A stretch of 64,000 bases of DNA, from contig NC_091944.1 in the NCBI RefSeq assembly GCF_041260155.1, positions 11,907,272 through 11,971,271 of the forward strand, read 5' to 3'. The stretch comes from Ptychodera flava. Taxonomy: Eukaryota > Hemichordata > Enteropneusta > Ptychoderidae. Of this stretch, positions 1 through 13,200 are shown piece after piece (within the stretch, counting starts at the first letter, position 1; each line of letters begins with the position of its first letter). Both the position numbers and the translations under genes were made by a program. The notes beneath the pieces are model-generated. The model had not been told where the DNA came from. It ran no database searches and saw only the letters and a list, made by a program, of their open reading frames with translations.

Positions 1-546
1 TTTTAAAAAGTGATACATGACAGTTGACGTTGACGCGCTCATTTTTAATATTATGTTTTGCGTCACCAAATGGCAATGAAATAGAGGGCAATGCTTGCAT
101 TTTGGTAACCGAACCGCCAAGATACATGAAGGGGGATACATGCACTGCATGCTGCGTTTAAGATTAAATAGTACCATAGTCTTTCTGTCTATCACTTCCA
201 ATCATCTCAGTTTATATTTTCTGAAGTTTTGCCAATGCACCGAAGGAATAATTTAACCCCTGGCTACACAACGATTATTTCACATATAGAAAAGTTAGTA
301 AGGTCGAGGACAGGCACGGACCGTTACGACAGGATGTGAAATGTGTAAAAGGGATGCAAACAGGAACGTTCGTTTAGCTTTACAGACCTTATCGTTATGT
401 ATACCTTGCCCACTACTCCGATAAAAAACTGCTGTCCTGTGACTGGCACCACAACGTAGAGGTTAATGACTTATACTCGGCGAGCTTATGAGTCTCTGTA
501 ACAGTATAACAGCCGGACTTTATGGCCATTCATCAGAAATAAAAGC

Positions 547-706
<160 letters not shown>

Positions 707-1644
707 GGAACAGCCACGAAAATGCTAACAATATAATAATAAGTTAGTTTCGCATAACACATTAATTAAAATTAGTCAATAACCTTAAATCAAATATAAA
801 GAGAGTAATAGCAGGGGTGTTTTAAAAGCAGCAGATTGTTTATTTCGAATATACAGAATAACAATTCTTAAATCTTAAATTCTTAGGGTGCAGATGCAAT
901 CCTATTCAAGATTTTATACAAACTGTTTATATGGTCAAGTTAATCTGAGTTAATATTTCCTAAGCCTTTGTCGACGAACGCGAGGAAGTTGTGTGATATC
1001 TTATTGATGGGAGTTATTCCATCTGTAGACCAGCGCGGATCGGTTGAACGTTGCTTCTCACATGTAGCTATAACGACGTCAACATATTTAAGTTTTCATA
1101 AAGGTGACAAAAGTGACGAAAGCGACTAAATAGCTTAAATGACTAAGTTTCTACAAAGCAAATTTTATGTTTCTTCTTTTTGTATGCGGCTTGCAGGCTA
1201 GACTTAAGCTTACCATAATCCTTTCTGGACACACATGCAAGATACTTTTTCGAAACAAGCTATTCTAAACGCAACATTTCACAGAAAGGAAATGAAACCT
1301 CAAAACTAGTATTATGTAACTGATCGTTGGGCTGGATTTGTGACACGACAAGTATCTGAGCAGTAAATAAGGTAACCCATGCATTAATTAAATGACAAAC
1401 TGAAAAATAGAAGCTACATATGACTTAAATAATATTCTTAATTGTTAAAAACAAAATCTACATGTACTAAGGTATAAGGGTTGAAAGTTCGCACTTAATT
1501 TTATGGGCACCTGCAGATGTCTCCATCTGTCTGTCGAGGAAATACCCTATCTTAAACGAAGGCTTTCAAACTAGTTGCCTTCTGACTTGAACTTAGGATC
1601 ATATACATCAAGTTCATACACACTCGCTTCCATCTTTCCATCCG

Positions 1645-1645
<1 letters not shown>

Positions 1646-1678
<33 letters not shown>

Positions 1679-1740
1679 GTCTGTCTGTCGCTCTCCCTTC
1701 CTCCCCCCTCTCTCTCTGTCTCCCCCCTCTTCCTCCTCCC
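1646..1740. repeat. CTGT/CT microsatellite downstream of gene A
   Basis: CTGT units run into interrupted CT. It lies just past the gene A stop codon (1757). The homologous position downstream of A' (42186-42440) holds a far longer tract. Confidence 0.9.
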
Positions 1741-1756
1741 TTATGCCAGGAAATAA

Positions 1757-4700
1757 TCATTGCGCAATGTGTAAAATCGTTTTTAAAGCAGAAAGTATAT
1801 AATTTTGTCTGGAATCTTCGATAGTTTCATGATTGCTGTGACCATAGTTCGAGATCGTAAAAATTCTCGATCTGTTAATTTGCGATTTCTTCGATGTAAC
1901 CTCGACCTTATCTTGCAGTTGAGCTCGGTCTATCTTGTCAATATGCGTCAAAACCAGGAATACGGGCACAGTACGTTCTATTGAATGCAGAAAGAAATAA
2001 CAGAAAAACAAATATCAGTAAGGAAAAACAACACCGAGGACATTAGTGAATGGAAGTCATTTTTCCGTACATAATACTGAAAACAACCTTGGTATAATAG
2101 TAATTTATTGGTGAAAATGGTTTTACAATCTTCAATAATAAGTGTAAAGCAACAGATTCTAAGTAACTTTATCTTTCGACAATACCACTTGGATTTACAA
2201 TCAAAGTCCGTATTAAGTAAAGTTTTTAAAGCTTGTCTGGACAGTGTCATTTCATAAGAATCAATAGAAATATGAACCCCTTTTTGAAAAGAATACGAAA
2301 GATGATTTTCTAGAAACAGTGATTCTAAAGTATACAATTGAACACTCAAAGGACTTTGCCATTGAAAAACATATTTCACTTGAGTACTACGACGTTTAAA
2401 TTTACCTTTTCTTTTAGCTTCCTCTATTACCACAGTGTTCAACTCGTCAAATTCTGCGTCACATTTGGCCACTATCATCACTACATCCACACGCCCTGTA
2501 CTTGGTTTCGTCATGTAGGTCCAAATCGACGTCATGGATAGCAGCGACCAGTAGTCGAGTTTTTGGTCCTTAGGAAATTTGCCATCGAGGAGCAAACTGA
2601 TCACCTCCCGTGCGTGATTCACATCACCACCAGATGACAGTTTCTTAAGACCATTTCCAGGTACATCAAGACACGTAAATGTCTTATTCTTAAGCTTGAT
2701 TGGATATGTGCTGACTACAGCTGTCCCGGTTGATGACCCTTTCCATGTTTGCGCTATTGGTTGATAAATTCCTGCAAGCGACTGGAATATTACAACGTTG
2801 TAAAAATGACTCTCTTCCTTCTGTGTTAAAGATAACTTCAATTTAGTGGTTTATAGATATTGATGTCTTATCTGCTGTCTACACATTTATGACGAAATGC
2901 TTTCTAACTGCCTATGATCAAAGATGAGAGAATACTTTATACTCATCACTTAGTCCCCATAACCTGACAATAGAACAACCAAAATTCCATCGAGATGAAT
3001 GACAAGACATACTCACTGTAATAATCGAATTTATGGTGGTAGATTTACCATGTCCAGGTGCTCCAAAAAAGGCAATGATCTGATCGTTAACCTGACTGGC
3101 AACATCATCTGAAAATGAAACAGATCGAATAATGAGTATATGAAATGGCATTAACAATTATCTTTCATCCTAACGATTACTAAATTTATGCACATTCAAA
3201 GCAACATGTTTCCTACAACAAACGGAATTTTTAAAAGTATTTTATATCGTATATCGTTTTTCAAAATATTTCACGTAAAATTTGTATTTTCGAACGCTTT
3301 TTATAAGCTTTAGCAATGACAGACTTACCTAGCGAGATTGTTTTCATAGCCTTTGTGATGATACTAAAAGTAAACTTTGTGTTGTCCAGAGCCTGAATCC
3401 TCTGATCATATTCAAGTATGTCTGTCGTGCCTTCTTCGCTGATGACTATCTCATTACCATGAGTGTACACCTCGTTAATGATATCAGATGAAAGTTTGAA
3501 TTTGTCAAGGTACAAGTGTATCTTTTCCACCATGTCAAAGGTTTCGTCCTCTTCTGATAGTAATATTTGAACGGTTTGGCGTTCTGTTGTGTATCTCACC
3601 GTTACAGAAAAGTCTTTGTGAAACAAGCAAGAGGAAATTAAATATGATGACTATAATTTGTTTAAAAAAGATAATATATCTACGAAGATAAAATTAGCCT
3701 GTCATTATCTCGTAATAGAAAGACGCCATGCAATACAAAAGGCTACAATATGGAAGTAGAAACGTAAACATATGCAAGCTCTATGGCAAATTTGGAAATA
3801 AAATTACACACATGATAGTTTACATATACGCATATACACACATACAAACAAACAAACAAACATACATACATACATACATACATACATACATACATACATA
3901 CATACATACATACATACATACATACATACATACATACATACATACATACATACATACATACATACATTTACGTCTCACACCACTGGCATCTTGCGAAAAC
4001 ATTAACTAACATGAAACTTACACATTTTACTTGGTCTCAGGTTCATGTCGTTGGATTTTACAAAGAAATACAAGTCACTGTCTTTAAACTCTTTCATTGG
4101 GTTCGTCGAGGGGAGTAAAGAAAATCTATTTGGGACGGAGTCGGACGACTGTAAGAGAAGTATCTCATCCCCTAGGGAGATATTGCTGACGGGATTATGA
4201 GATTTGCTTTCCGCTATGTGTTGTTGCACAATATTTATGACGTCATGCACAGTGTGACAATCTCTACAAACGATTGAAACCTCGAAAGTAGAAGCAATAT
4301 CTTTGAAGGATAAACGCAAAACTGGAACAAGAAAACAACAAATGAGGTATTAACATACGAAGATCAGGCAATGTTTCTATTTTATAACAAAACCAAACAA
4401 TGTTCTACCGTTCATATTACAAAGCAAGTGTACTCTATGCTTGCAGCAAAATGAAATCACATGGGCATAAAGCTGTTGTCAGAACAAACACATTGGACAA
4501 ATGTTGATTGAAACAGTACATCTAGGCTGACTATGGAAATATAAATTTAAAGATACCGCTAAATTGTGACACTTGTAGAGCAATGGAATTTTTAAAACAT
4601 ATTATATAATCAAGTAAGCAGGGAAATAACCCCCCTCGTGTAAAATAATTAATTGTACATTTTATTCGAAGAAGCTCATGGGGAAAACAAAATATTCAAG

Positions 4701-7424
4701 TTTTAAGATGGTGTCCTTTCCGCGAAATACTCATTGTCAAGTATCCAAATAACCAGATTTGTGGCAACGTACGGTTATTGACTGTTCACTATATTATTTG
4801 AAAGCAGATTGGATGACCTGAACAGAAAAAAATTAATTAAAACACATGTACGTCGCCGTTCCACTTTTTGAAAGAAGGGATAATAAGAAAAGTTCTTTTA
4901 GCCTAAGAATTGGTCATATGATTACGGCATAAGATATAGTGCATTTTAACCGTAATAAAATTACAGCTATTCAAATTGAAATGGATGATTTTTTTTACCT
5001 TGGTATGTTTCAAACATTATCATGCAGAGGTCCTTCTCAACGACCAAACTGTTGAATTCCAGTCGCCGTCTACAATTCCAATCATCATCACATTCCCATA
5101 ATTTAACGTCATTTAAAGAAACTTGATCAGCAGAAATATTGAATAAATGGCTTTGTTTCTTGATTTGTGTTGCTATATCGTATACAGTATCACTTGTTCG
5201 ACACCTTAATGGAACCGCGTTTCCATAGCTACCGGCATGACAAACAAGAACATAGATGTTGCCAGATATAATTGAAGCGATGACCTGCCATAGTCTAACC
5301 ATTGTTATGACAAATTTCCAAATCTTATTCACTATCCAGGCTTGAAATTTCGAACCTGTGAATTAATGTATACACTTTGTATTACTGAGTAAAATATTTT
5401 TATCAATAATACTGATATGTTTTTGAAATGCTTACAATTAATGGAGTACAACAAATAAATTATTACCTGATACTGTACCTTAATAGCTGTAAATCTGTAA
5501 TAAAAGGATCTCAAAATATCCCCCGTTTTTCAAGAGTTTTCTTTGAATAAGACCTATTAAAGACTGAAAAAAGTGTATAATACTGTCATAAGTGTCGAAG
5601 ATGACATGTAAATTCAAACGCTTAACTTCATTTTAGATTTCCCGCCATTTTCAAAAACTAATCATATGACAGAGCAAATAAAGATTACAACAGCAAAATG
5701 TTAGCCATCGTGTATTGTGCATTCAAATAATGGCTCCATGCTTGTTTCTGGTATGATCACCATGTGTACGTGCAGGAAATACTGTTTTTCTGTACTTGTC
5801 CGTGAGGGCGCCATTTATGAGTGCGGCACCCGTTTATTATTCAGCCTATCACAGACAAATATAGACAGACTTGTAACGCCTCATGCCTTTTGTTCCATGG
5901 TCGTCTCGGTAGACTATTGGCTTTTCATATTAAAATGAGCTTCAAAGTTGTTAAACTTTTTCGAGGCTTTGTTTGTGGTGGATAATTGCACGAGATTATG
6001 CGAAAAATACAACGATATGGCATTGTACTGCCAGTCGCGTAGCAACCATAGTTACTTTGTGAGCTCTAAAGCCAGAAACACTCCTTCACGCCAATCAAAA
6101 CATAACACGCCAGCAGTTTCATAAACATGTCCTTCCTTGACGCACGTGTAAAAGACGGTATGACTGACCGTTAACCATTGAGTAAAACCAGACAGTATCG
6201 ATAAAAGACTTTCAAATTTGGTTCAAACACACGAATTATATATTCATAAAAATATGAGAGGAATTTTTAAAATGGTAAAACTCACTTTCCTGAAGCTCAA
6301 AACACCCCCGTTTTCGCCAGCACGTCAATTCCACTCAGCACCACACGACAACAACAACACAAACTTTGCCGAACATACTTTCGCCTATCAATTGGCAAAA
6401 ATTACCGAAGGATGCATGGTCGGCACTCTTCAGAAAAGAGAGGCGAGAGCAGCCTGAGGCGAGGCGAACATGGAAGGGTTATGTAACCGCTTCACGCCTT
6501 AAACAATACCCGTTACAAGTCTGTCTATGTTTGTCTCTGAGCCTATTAAAACGTGTACGTATGGTCCAAATCAGTGAGCAGTGATACTTCTATACGTGCT
6601 CCTTAGTTAGAACATTTACACTGACCAACTTTGGTTTGAAAGTAAAATCATGAAAATAATGCATAAAATTTCCAGCTATTGGGGCTTTAAACAAAAACTA
6701 AAACATACCGCTTTTTTGATGGATACAAGTGAATGAAATAATCGTATCAACTTCGAAATACAATTATTCGACCGTTAATATAGCTCCTGATATGTCAAAT
6801 ATAGGTAATTATGATTGATGGGAAAGGGGCACATATAACAAGCCAGGGTTTAATTAAAGAACTTTGGGAAGTTTGGACATTTCACATTGATTATTGCCCT
6901 TTATATGTATAGGACGTGCTATTCATGTGGCTGTGATGCAATTTATGAAGTTAAACGCAACGCCACAGGACGGCCTGTGTCATGATACCAATTACAACGG
7001 GCGAGACAACAAATTAGTTGTAAGTGCTTCCCCATATGTACGTTTTCACTTGAATTAGGATAGTGTCACATTAATATTAGTGTTTGAAATGGTCTGAATA
7101 TGTTAGAACATGTACAGTACAATGCCCTTTGAGAGTAAACGTACCTTTAGACGAATTGTTATCAAACTCTACAACGGCCTTTCCGATCTCACGGAGAGGA
7201 GTCCTAAAATGCAACGGCTTCTTCTGTTCGTCGGCGGACAGTTGGTAAATTTCTAATGAATTGAGATCAATATCCTCGCTACTGAGGCCAAAATAGTGAG
7301 CATTTTTCTGCAACTGTGTTGCAAGATCAGAAACTCGGTCATTTTGACAACACTGAATTGGAACATAGCCGAGACCTCCGTCTACATATCGTACACATAT
7401 GCTTACAGCGTCAGCGGTCGCCAT
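1757..7424 (-). CDS. Gene A: four ubiquitin-like modules plus IFI44-like GTPase, seven exons
   Basis: Proposed exons on the minus strand: 7424-7145, 5340-4999, 4321-4022, 3613-3329, 3108-3017, 2781-2406 and 1977-1757. They sum to 1896 nt (631 residues plus stop) and all phases agree. Exons 1-4 each hold a module with the beta-grasp layout: two strands, a helix, then further strands. The modules start near MATADAVSICVRYV, NIYVLVCHAG, RLSFKDIA and FSVTVRYT. Exon 5 gives the P-loop GAPGHGKSTT (about residue 418), exon 6 the G3-like DVPG (about 472) and exon 7 the G4-like THIDK (about 569). The last exon, with SNYGH and LSALKTIL, resembles the C-terminal part of the GTPase in vertebrate IFI44/IFI44L. 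Vertebrate IFI44 proteins carry a TLDc-type N-terminus instead; I see none here. Splice signals are good, for example GTAAGT donors after exons 3 and 4; the exon 2 acceptor is the weakest. The start is the first ATG; a TTG lies upstream in frame. Function is inferred: nucleotide binding, possibly in innate immunity. Confidence 0.8.
3842..3966. repeat. CATA microsatellite in gene A intron 3
   Basis: A short CAAA run followed by about 26 CATA units between exons 3 and 4 of gene A. The duplicate at about 44540-44608 has fewer units. Confidence 0.95.
5945..6300 (+). repeat. Dispersed repeat, copy 1 (gene A intron 1)
   Basis: About 330 bp starting near GGCTTTGTTTGTGG and ending near GGTAAAACTCA recurs in the same orientation at 36405-36735 with high similarity. 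It lies in the part of intron 1 that pseudogene A' lacks, so it probably arrived after the duplication or was lost from the right copy. No terminal inverted repeats or target duplications are obvious. Confidence 0.75.
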
Positions 7425-7569
7425 TTTGAAGTTCCAAGTCAAGCCCTATAGTTTGTTCTGTTCTAGGGCGACCCTTTGACCTCAAAAGTTGCTGCCTTTT
7501 GGTGTTGATGTTTTTACAGGTTGCACAATGCTAAGCGTGACCAGTACGTTCAGATCGAAATGATGCATA

Positions 7570-10250
7570 TTTTTGTAGTGAATCTGCATAAGCATGTCAT
7601 TATGCAGACTACTAAAACCTTGATCAGAGATTTATAGTGATATTGCCAACGTAACATTAACTTGATACTTAAACTTCGTCCATTCTTGAATCTTGTGAAA
7701 TGATATCATACATTTTGGAAAACGTTTGTGATCGAATTTTAGGCAATTTCAGCATTTGCGACCCTTCATTTACAGTGCAATTTTACTTACAGCTATGACA
7801 TCGCTGTTAAGACAAACCTTTGGTGTATTTCTAAATTAATGTTAATCATTATGAAGAGAGATTTAATGTCTTAATAGTCCACCATGTCCTATATTTATGG
7901 TGCCTATATTTCACATTATTATTGACTTTGTCTCAGTGATTCACCATATTTCTATTTAGTGTTATTTATAGACAAAGCACTGTGATGACATTGATGTTGT
8001 GGTATCATGTCCGATGTTATTTCCATACACCATGTCTGTATGAAACAAAGAATGTAATTTTGAAGCATTTCAGTCAAACGTTTATTTGGAAAATTCTGAC
8101 CATGAGGTTAAGAATTCACGTCCTTGCATGTAAATTGAGGACACCGTGAAGTACAAAGTGAAAATTGACACGCGAACTTCCAATTGTATCGTAAGGGTTT
8201 AGATGCGAGAGGGAACCGTTTCTTCTTTTAATATGGAGAACGATTTTCCTCGCAGTTCTCAAGATTATCAAGTCATGGTGATACCGACTCGACTGACCCT
8301 TTTGAAAGATATGTCTGTACGAATCTTTTGTTGCCACCTTGTGTCGTATTCACGAGATATCATATCTCACGGAATCGAATTTAGAATAAAGTGCATATTT
8401 TTTAAATGGTGACCTCAAAAGAGCCATTAAATTCAGATCTCATGTTATTTGAATTCATTGTTTGAAAGGCGAAGTGTTGACTTCACATGCTGCTGCTTTT
8501 TTGTACTTGTCGGGTCTAGGTATATGCTGTCACGGTAACTATGGAACGTGTCAAGCTGAGATGGCTTCAATCAGCGAATGTGGCATGCAAAATAACGCTG
8601 CGTTTGCAGTGAAAAGTTAATGTTCAGACCATATCGAGCTGACAGCTGATAGATAGTCGTCTTGGATAAATGAAATTAATATAAAACAACCACTACAGAC
8701 ATCAAAATCGCTTGATTGACGCTGGTCGTTTTTCTCTAAACACCATAAAATAAATAAAACAATAAATAAAACAACTGCTTACACTGTAAGGTCACCTGGT
8801 CGTTGTCATTTCAGATACGTAAGTCAAATTCACAGTGCACTATGACTTCGCAAACTCATGCGTGAATAGTATGGAGCATATTGGCGACTGCGATTTGCGA
8901 AAGAAATCGCGCCGTATTATCTTTTTTTTCCATTTTAGTTATTTATGTTAAGCAGCGTCGCATAGTTAGCACATTTCCGCGGTACTCTTGGGAGTGAACT
9001 AGGTAAAATGCAGGTTAAGTATACAGAAACGTCCGAATTATATCTTCAAAATTACGAGATGTGACAAACAACAGATGTTAAGCGTTAACGGTAATTTTTT
9101 CTTACATAAACTATTAAGTCTCTACGGGACTCTAGTAAGTGACATCATAAATAATTGACGAGAAATACTATCTCCATTTGCAAACCCTTCTGATATTATC
9201 GACATCAAATGTCCTAGTTTTCAAAGTATGGAGTTAAGTTTTACAGTTTGCTCATGAATCTCGCTATTGTCTACTTAAACTCCAATGTTGAAGCAATCAA
9301 CACAGGTCGTGGATAGGGCAGGCAGGCATGCATCGGAAACCATGGACAGACTAACGATTGAGAAAGAGTGACAAAAACATCCGTACGCTTGACTTTCCCT
9401 AAAGTGTACTGGATTTTCCTATATTGTTTCACGTTTAGGGAGGTCCGCTTTCTGATTTAATGTACATGCACGAAAGTGAGTAGTGTGTCAGTGGTTTTCC
9501 TATCCTCGGTATTACTATGAGTTTACAGTGGCTAAAGTAGCAACAATACAAGTTACAACGTCACCATAGAAGTCTGGCAGAAATTTTATAAATTTTATGT
9601 GTCAATTTATTCAAACAAGTTCAATAGGGTTAACTATATCATGTGATAATAACACTATCAGATAAGTCGAAAATATAATGAAACTCGAAATAAAACTGGA
9701 CTTTATTTCGGATGATAAACAAAATCAAACGAAAGCTAAAATCATAATGAAAATCAAAAGAACGATAAATATATATGTTGAAAACACAAATCGAAACGAA
9801 AATCAGAACAAGTATAAAAACCAAAAAGACTTTAATATTTACTAAGAACAAAATTAAAAATGAAAATTGTGAAAATTAATTTTACTTCAAAAAACACAAT
9901 TACCGTCAAATTCACATCGAAATGAATACGTAAACAAAAACGTTTACTCTAAAAACGGCAATAAAAATGAGAATGAAACCTCAAGTCGAAATTACTATAA
10001 TTACAGTGAATGTATTATTATTGAAATATGAATTGAAAAACATAGATGAATTGACAATATTGCAGTACCCAAAGATAATTACACGATAAAGCTTGGTTAT
10101 GATACTCATATTCAACTCTCTTCCTAACGCAGATTTCAAAAAGCTCCGAAACGTCAAAACTGGTTTTTAAACTCGGATAGACCATTTGCAGTGCCGTTGA
10201 GGCAAGTCTTGATGACCGTCATTTACGCTTTCGCTCTTGAGACTATTTTC
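7570..10250. other. Gene-free interval between genes A and B
   Basis: I see no coding exon, RNA gene or transposon terminus here. The stretch at about 9640-10030 is conspicuously A-rich and T-poor on the plus strand, with loosely repeated GAAAATCAAAAC-like words. The rest is ordinary AT-rich sequence. Confidence 0.5.
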
Positions 10251-10251
10251 A

Positions 10252-13200
10252 CTATATGTTCAGAATACCTCCGTTCTTGAAATTCTCTGCCACTGTCAAT
10301 ATTTTAAAAAGTGCTTCCCGGACATACATGCTTTTATCTGAAGTTGATGTGTTCTCTACCCCTCCTTCTTCATGATCTAAGTTAGAAAATCGAAAAACCC
10401 TGCTGCGGTCTATTCCAGTAGCAGCTGATAACTTCTGTACTTCTTCGTCGGCTTCCCGTGTGGTCATTTTATCGATATGAGTAATGATCACAAGCACTGG
10501 GATTTCTCGGCCTAAAGGAAGAAATTATAATATTTTCTTTAAGGGATTCAGTGGTGGATTTTGTTAGATCTTACTTTTCACATTATGCTAAGATTTAATC
10601 CAGAATTCTAATGAATAGAATGACAATGGCCTAAGCATATAGAGAAACGCATACTTTCACAAAACATTTAGTTGCAACAAGTAGAAAAAGTCTGCTAAAA
10701 TATTACTGTTAACTACTTACAGTTTGAATTGTAAAAACATTTATAATTTGAAATATGGCTATAACCTTTTTGCTTCGCAATTTCAATCACTGTGCTGCAA
10801 AGTCTGTCTTGTTCTGCATTGCCCTTGTGTACATATATCACGGTATGAACTGCACCCGTACTAAATCTTGGCAAGCTCTTTATCCATGATATTGGTGAGT
10901 ACCAGTGAAAATAATCCAAGAGTTCGTTTGCAGGATATTTGCCATCAAAAATATCTCTGATTAACCTAGATGTTCTGCTCTTTCCTTCTTCGGATGAATA
11001 CCGTTGAAGCCTTGGACCGGGAAAATCAATGCATGTGAAGATGCTTCCTCTGACGTTGATTTTATAGGCAGCCAATGAAACTGTGCCCGTTGTTGCTCCC
11101 GTCCATGTGGAAGCAATCGACATATCTAGCTTTGATAGAGCCTGTGCGAAAAAATATTTTAATGATAAACTTGATTTAAAACAAATAAAGGTCACCTAAA
11201 AAGCATTGGTGTGCATTAGTCCAGTAATCTGTCATAAAATTTGTAATTAATGACATGTATTTGAAGAGATTTGTATACATGCATTTCACTTACAATTGAA
11301 GTTTTATGAATAGCATAATAAAACCATCCTATCATGTTAAAAGTGTATCCCTACAGGAGGACAATTTTATCTGTATTTGTGATTCCTCTTATTGGGTGTG
11401 TGAATAGCAAAAGAAAACTCATATTACGTACTTCTGCAAGCAGATATCCGATGCTTTCTTATTACGACGCACGTATAAATGTCTTGCAATGGTTGAAGAA
11501 ATATTAACAGCAGGTGGTAGAACCCTCAAAACCCGGCCTCCGTCAAATTCTTAAATCTATTCATTTTTCTGTGCTGAGCTTTCACCTTTCTGTTTGTTAA
11601 TGTGTAACGCATTTTAATTATGTAGGCCCAAGCCCACTTGACAATCAGAGCGCCTTAACGCCGATCGTGAGAGAGTACGTTATATTTGTAATTGACACGT
11701 CGATTTGTCACATGACATGGCGGCCATATTTGATTGTGTAAAAACACTATTGATTTCTTCTTAAATACATATGACAAGTCCGCTTCAGAGTTGTTGTGCA
11801 GAATAAATTCACCTAGATCGACAAATGCTCGGTGAGGATTTTATGATAAATCCTAAAAGCATCAAGTTATTAGGGAAAGAAACAAATAGTATGTCTGATT
11901 TACTTTACGAAGACAGTAACATAAGCTCAAATATACGGAACAAACACTTCAAACATTATACCGCGCTTACTCTCATGATAGTATTAATTGTAGATGACTT
12001 TCCATGTCCAGGTGTCCCGATAAAGGCTATGTTAATACCATGACATTTGGCCTTTATATTATCTGAAAGCAAATGAAAGTTCATTTAACAGTGAAGATGT
12101 GAATTAAAATGAAAGGTAGAGAAAAACATATACACACTGATTATGAGTAGAAGTGTAATTTTTGAAGTCCAACTTTACACATTAAACTCCTTTGCGTTCT
12201 TACTCTGATATAAATATACTGGCATAGCAACAACAGTTCAAAAGTGAAATAACGTGACTTTGTTTGATTAAGGTAGTATGCACTTCGAAAGTGAAAGACT
12301 TAAACGTTTGATCAAACGTTCCTCAACGAAGCTTTCGGCCATTGTTTTACCAACTCAAAAATAGAAGTTAGGGTCACCGTACGAAATTTGTTTCCAGAGA
12401 GACAAGTTTCTTAAAATTTCGAGATATTTGAAATTCAAAATGGCCGCCATAATTATGTTAACTCTAAAGGGAGTCATAAAACTTTTGATTTTCATAAAGC
12501 CCCCACAAGCGGTAGATAATAAAAGATTTGGAGTCCGAATATCTATCCGCAAGGCGCGTTCTACCCTAACGGTAACCTAAGAAGTTAAAGTTGTCTATGT
12601 CTCCTACCGAGTGTTACTCTCCTTTGCACTGCAAATTCAAACTCTCTTTCCTCTATATCGATGATCTTTACGGACGGATCTACAACTTTACTCGAGTCGC
12701 CTTTTTTCTTGGCTATAGGCTTCAGGATGATATAATTGTCTGCCTTCTTGATCTCTTCGACGTGATCTTGGATCAGACGGAAATCCTCCAATCGCTGTCG
12801 TATCTTATCAGGGACATCAGAGACTCTATCGTTATCAGAGCACTTGAATCGAACACGCGCGGCCGTCTGTCTGTGTTTGATGAAAACTTCGATTCCTGTT
12901 CATGTAGATTAGAATTATTTATGGAGTTTTGATGAAAAGAATCGAGTGACATTTGTGTCTTAGACATATAAAACATTGCTAAACTACCTCCTGTTGTATT
13001 AGATAAAGAGTAATGATCAGAACTTGACCCTAAACCGTTTACTAAACCATTGCATATAATAGTGTCAAAGCACAAAATCAACTTAGCCTCATTTCGATCC
13101 TTCGTATGAATAGTTCAAGGAGCCAAATTTGAAATGATTATTGTACAGTGCTTCGGTAAAGGACGTATGTACACAGAGTTATCAGTGAGGCAAGCACATA

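Noticed and set aside
3728-4009. Open frames of Tyr-Ile-His-Thr or Met-Tyr-Val-Cys repeats (also 44524-44733)
   Set aside because: They are products of the CATA repeat in an intron of gene A or A'.
1757-7424. Assignment of the GTPase to GIMAP/AIG1 or IRG families
   Set aside because: The spacing of P-loop, DxPG and THID, and the C-terminal SNYGH...LSALK block, fit IFI44-like proteins better.
12591-13081. Overlapping open frames on both strands near 12.6-13.1 kb
   Set aside because: Most are shadows of the gene B second Ubl exon; the frame with EVFIKHRQ and a matching acceptor is the real one.
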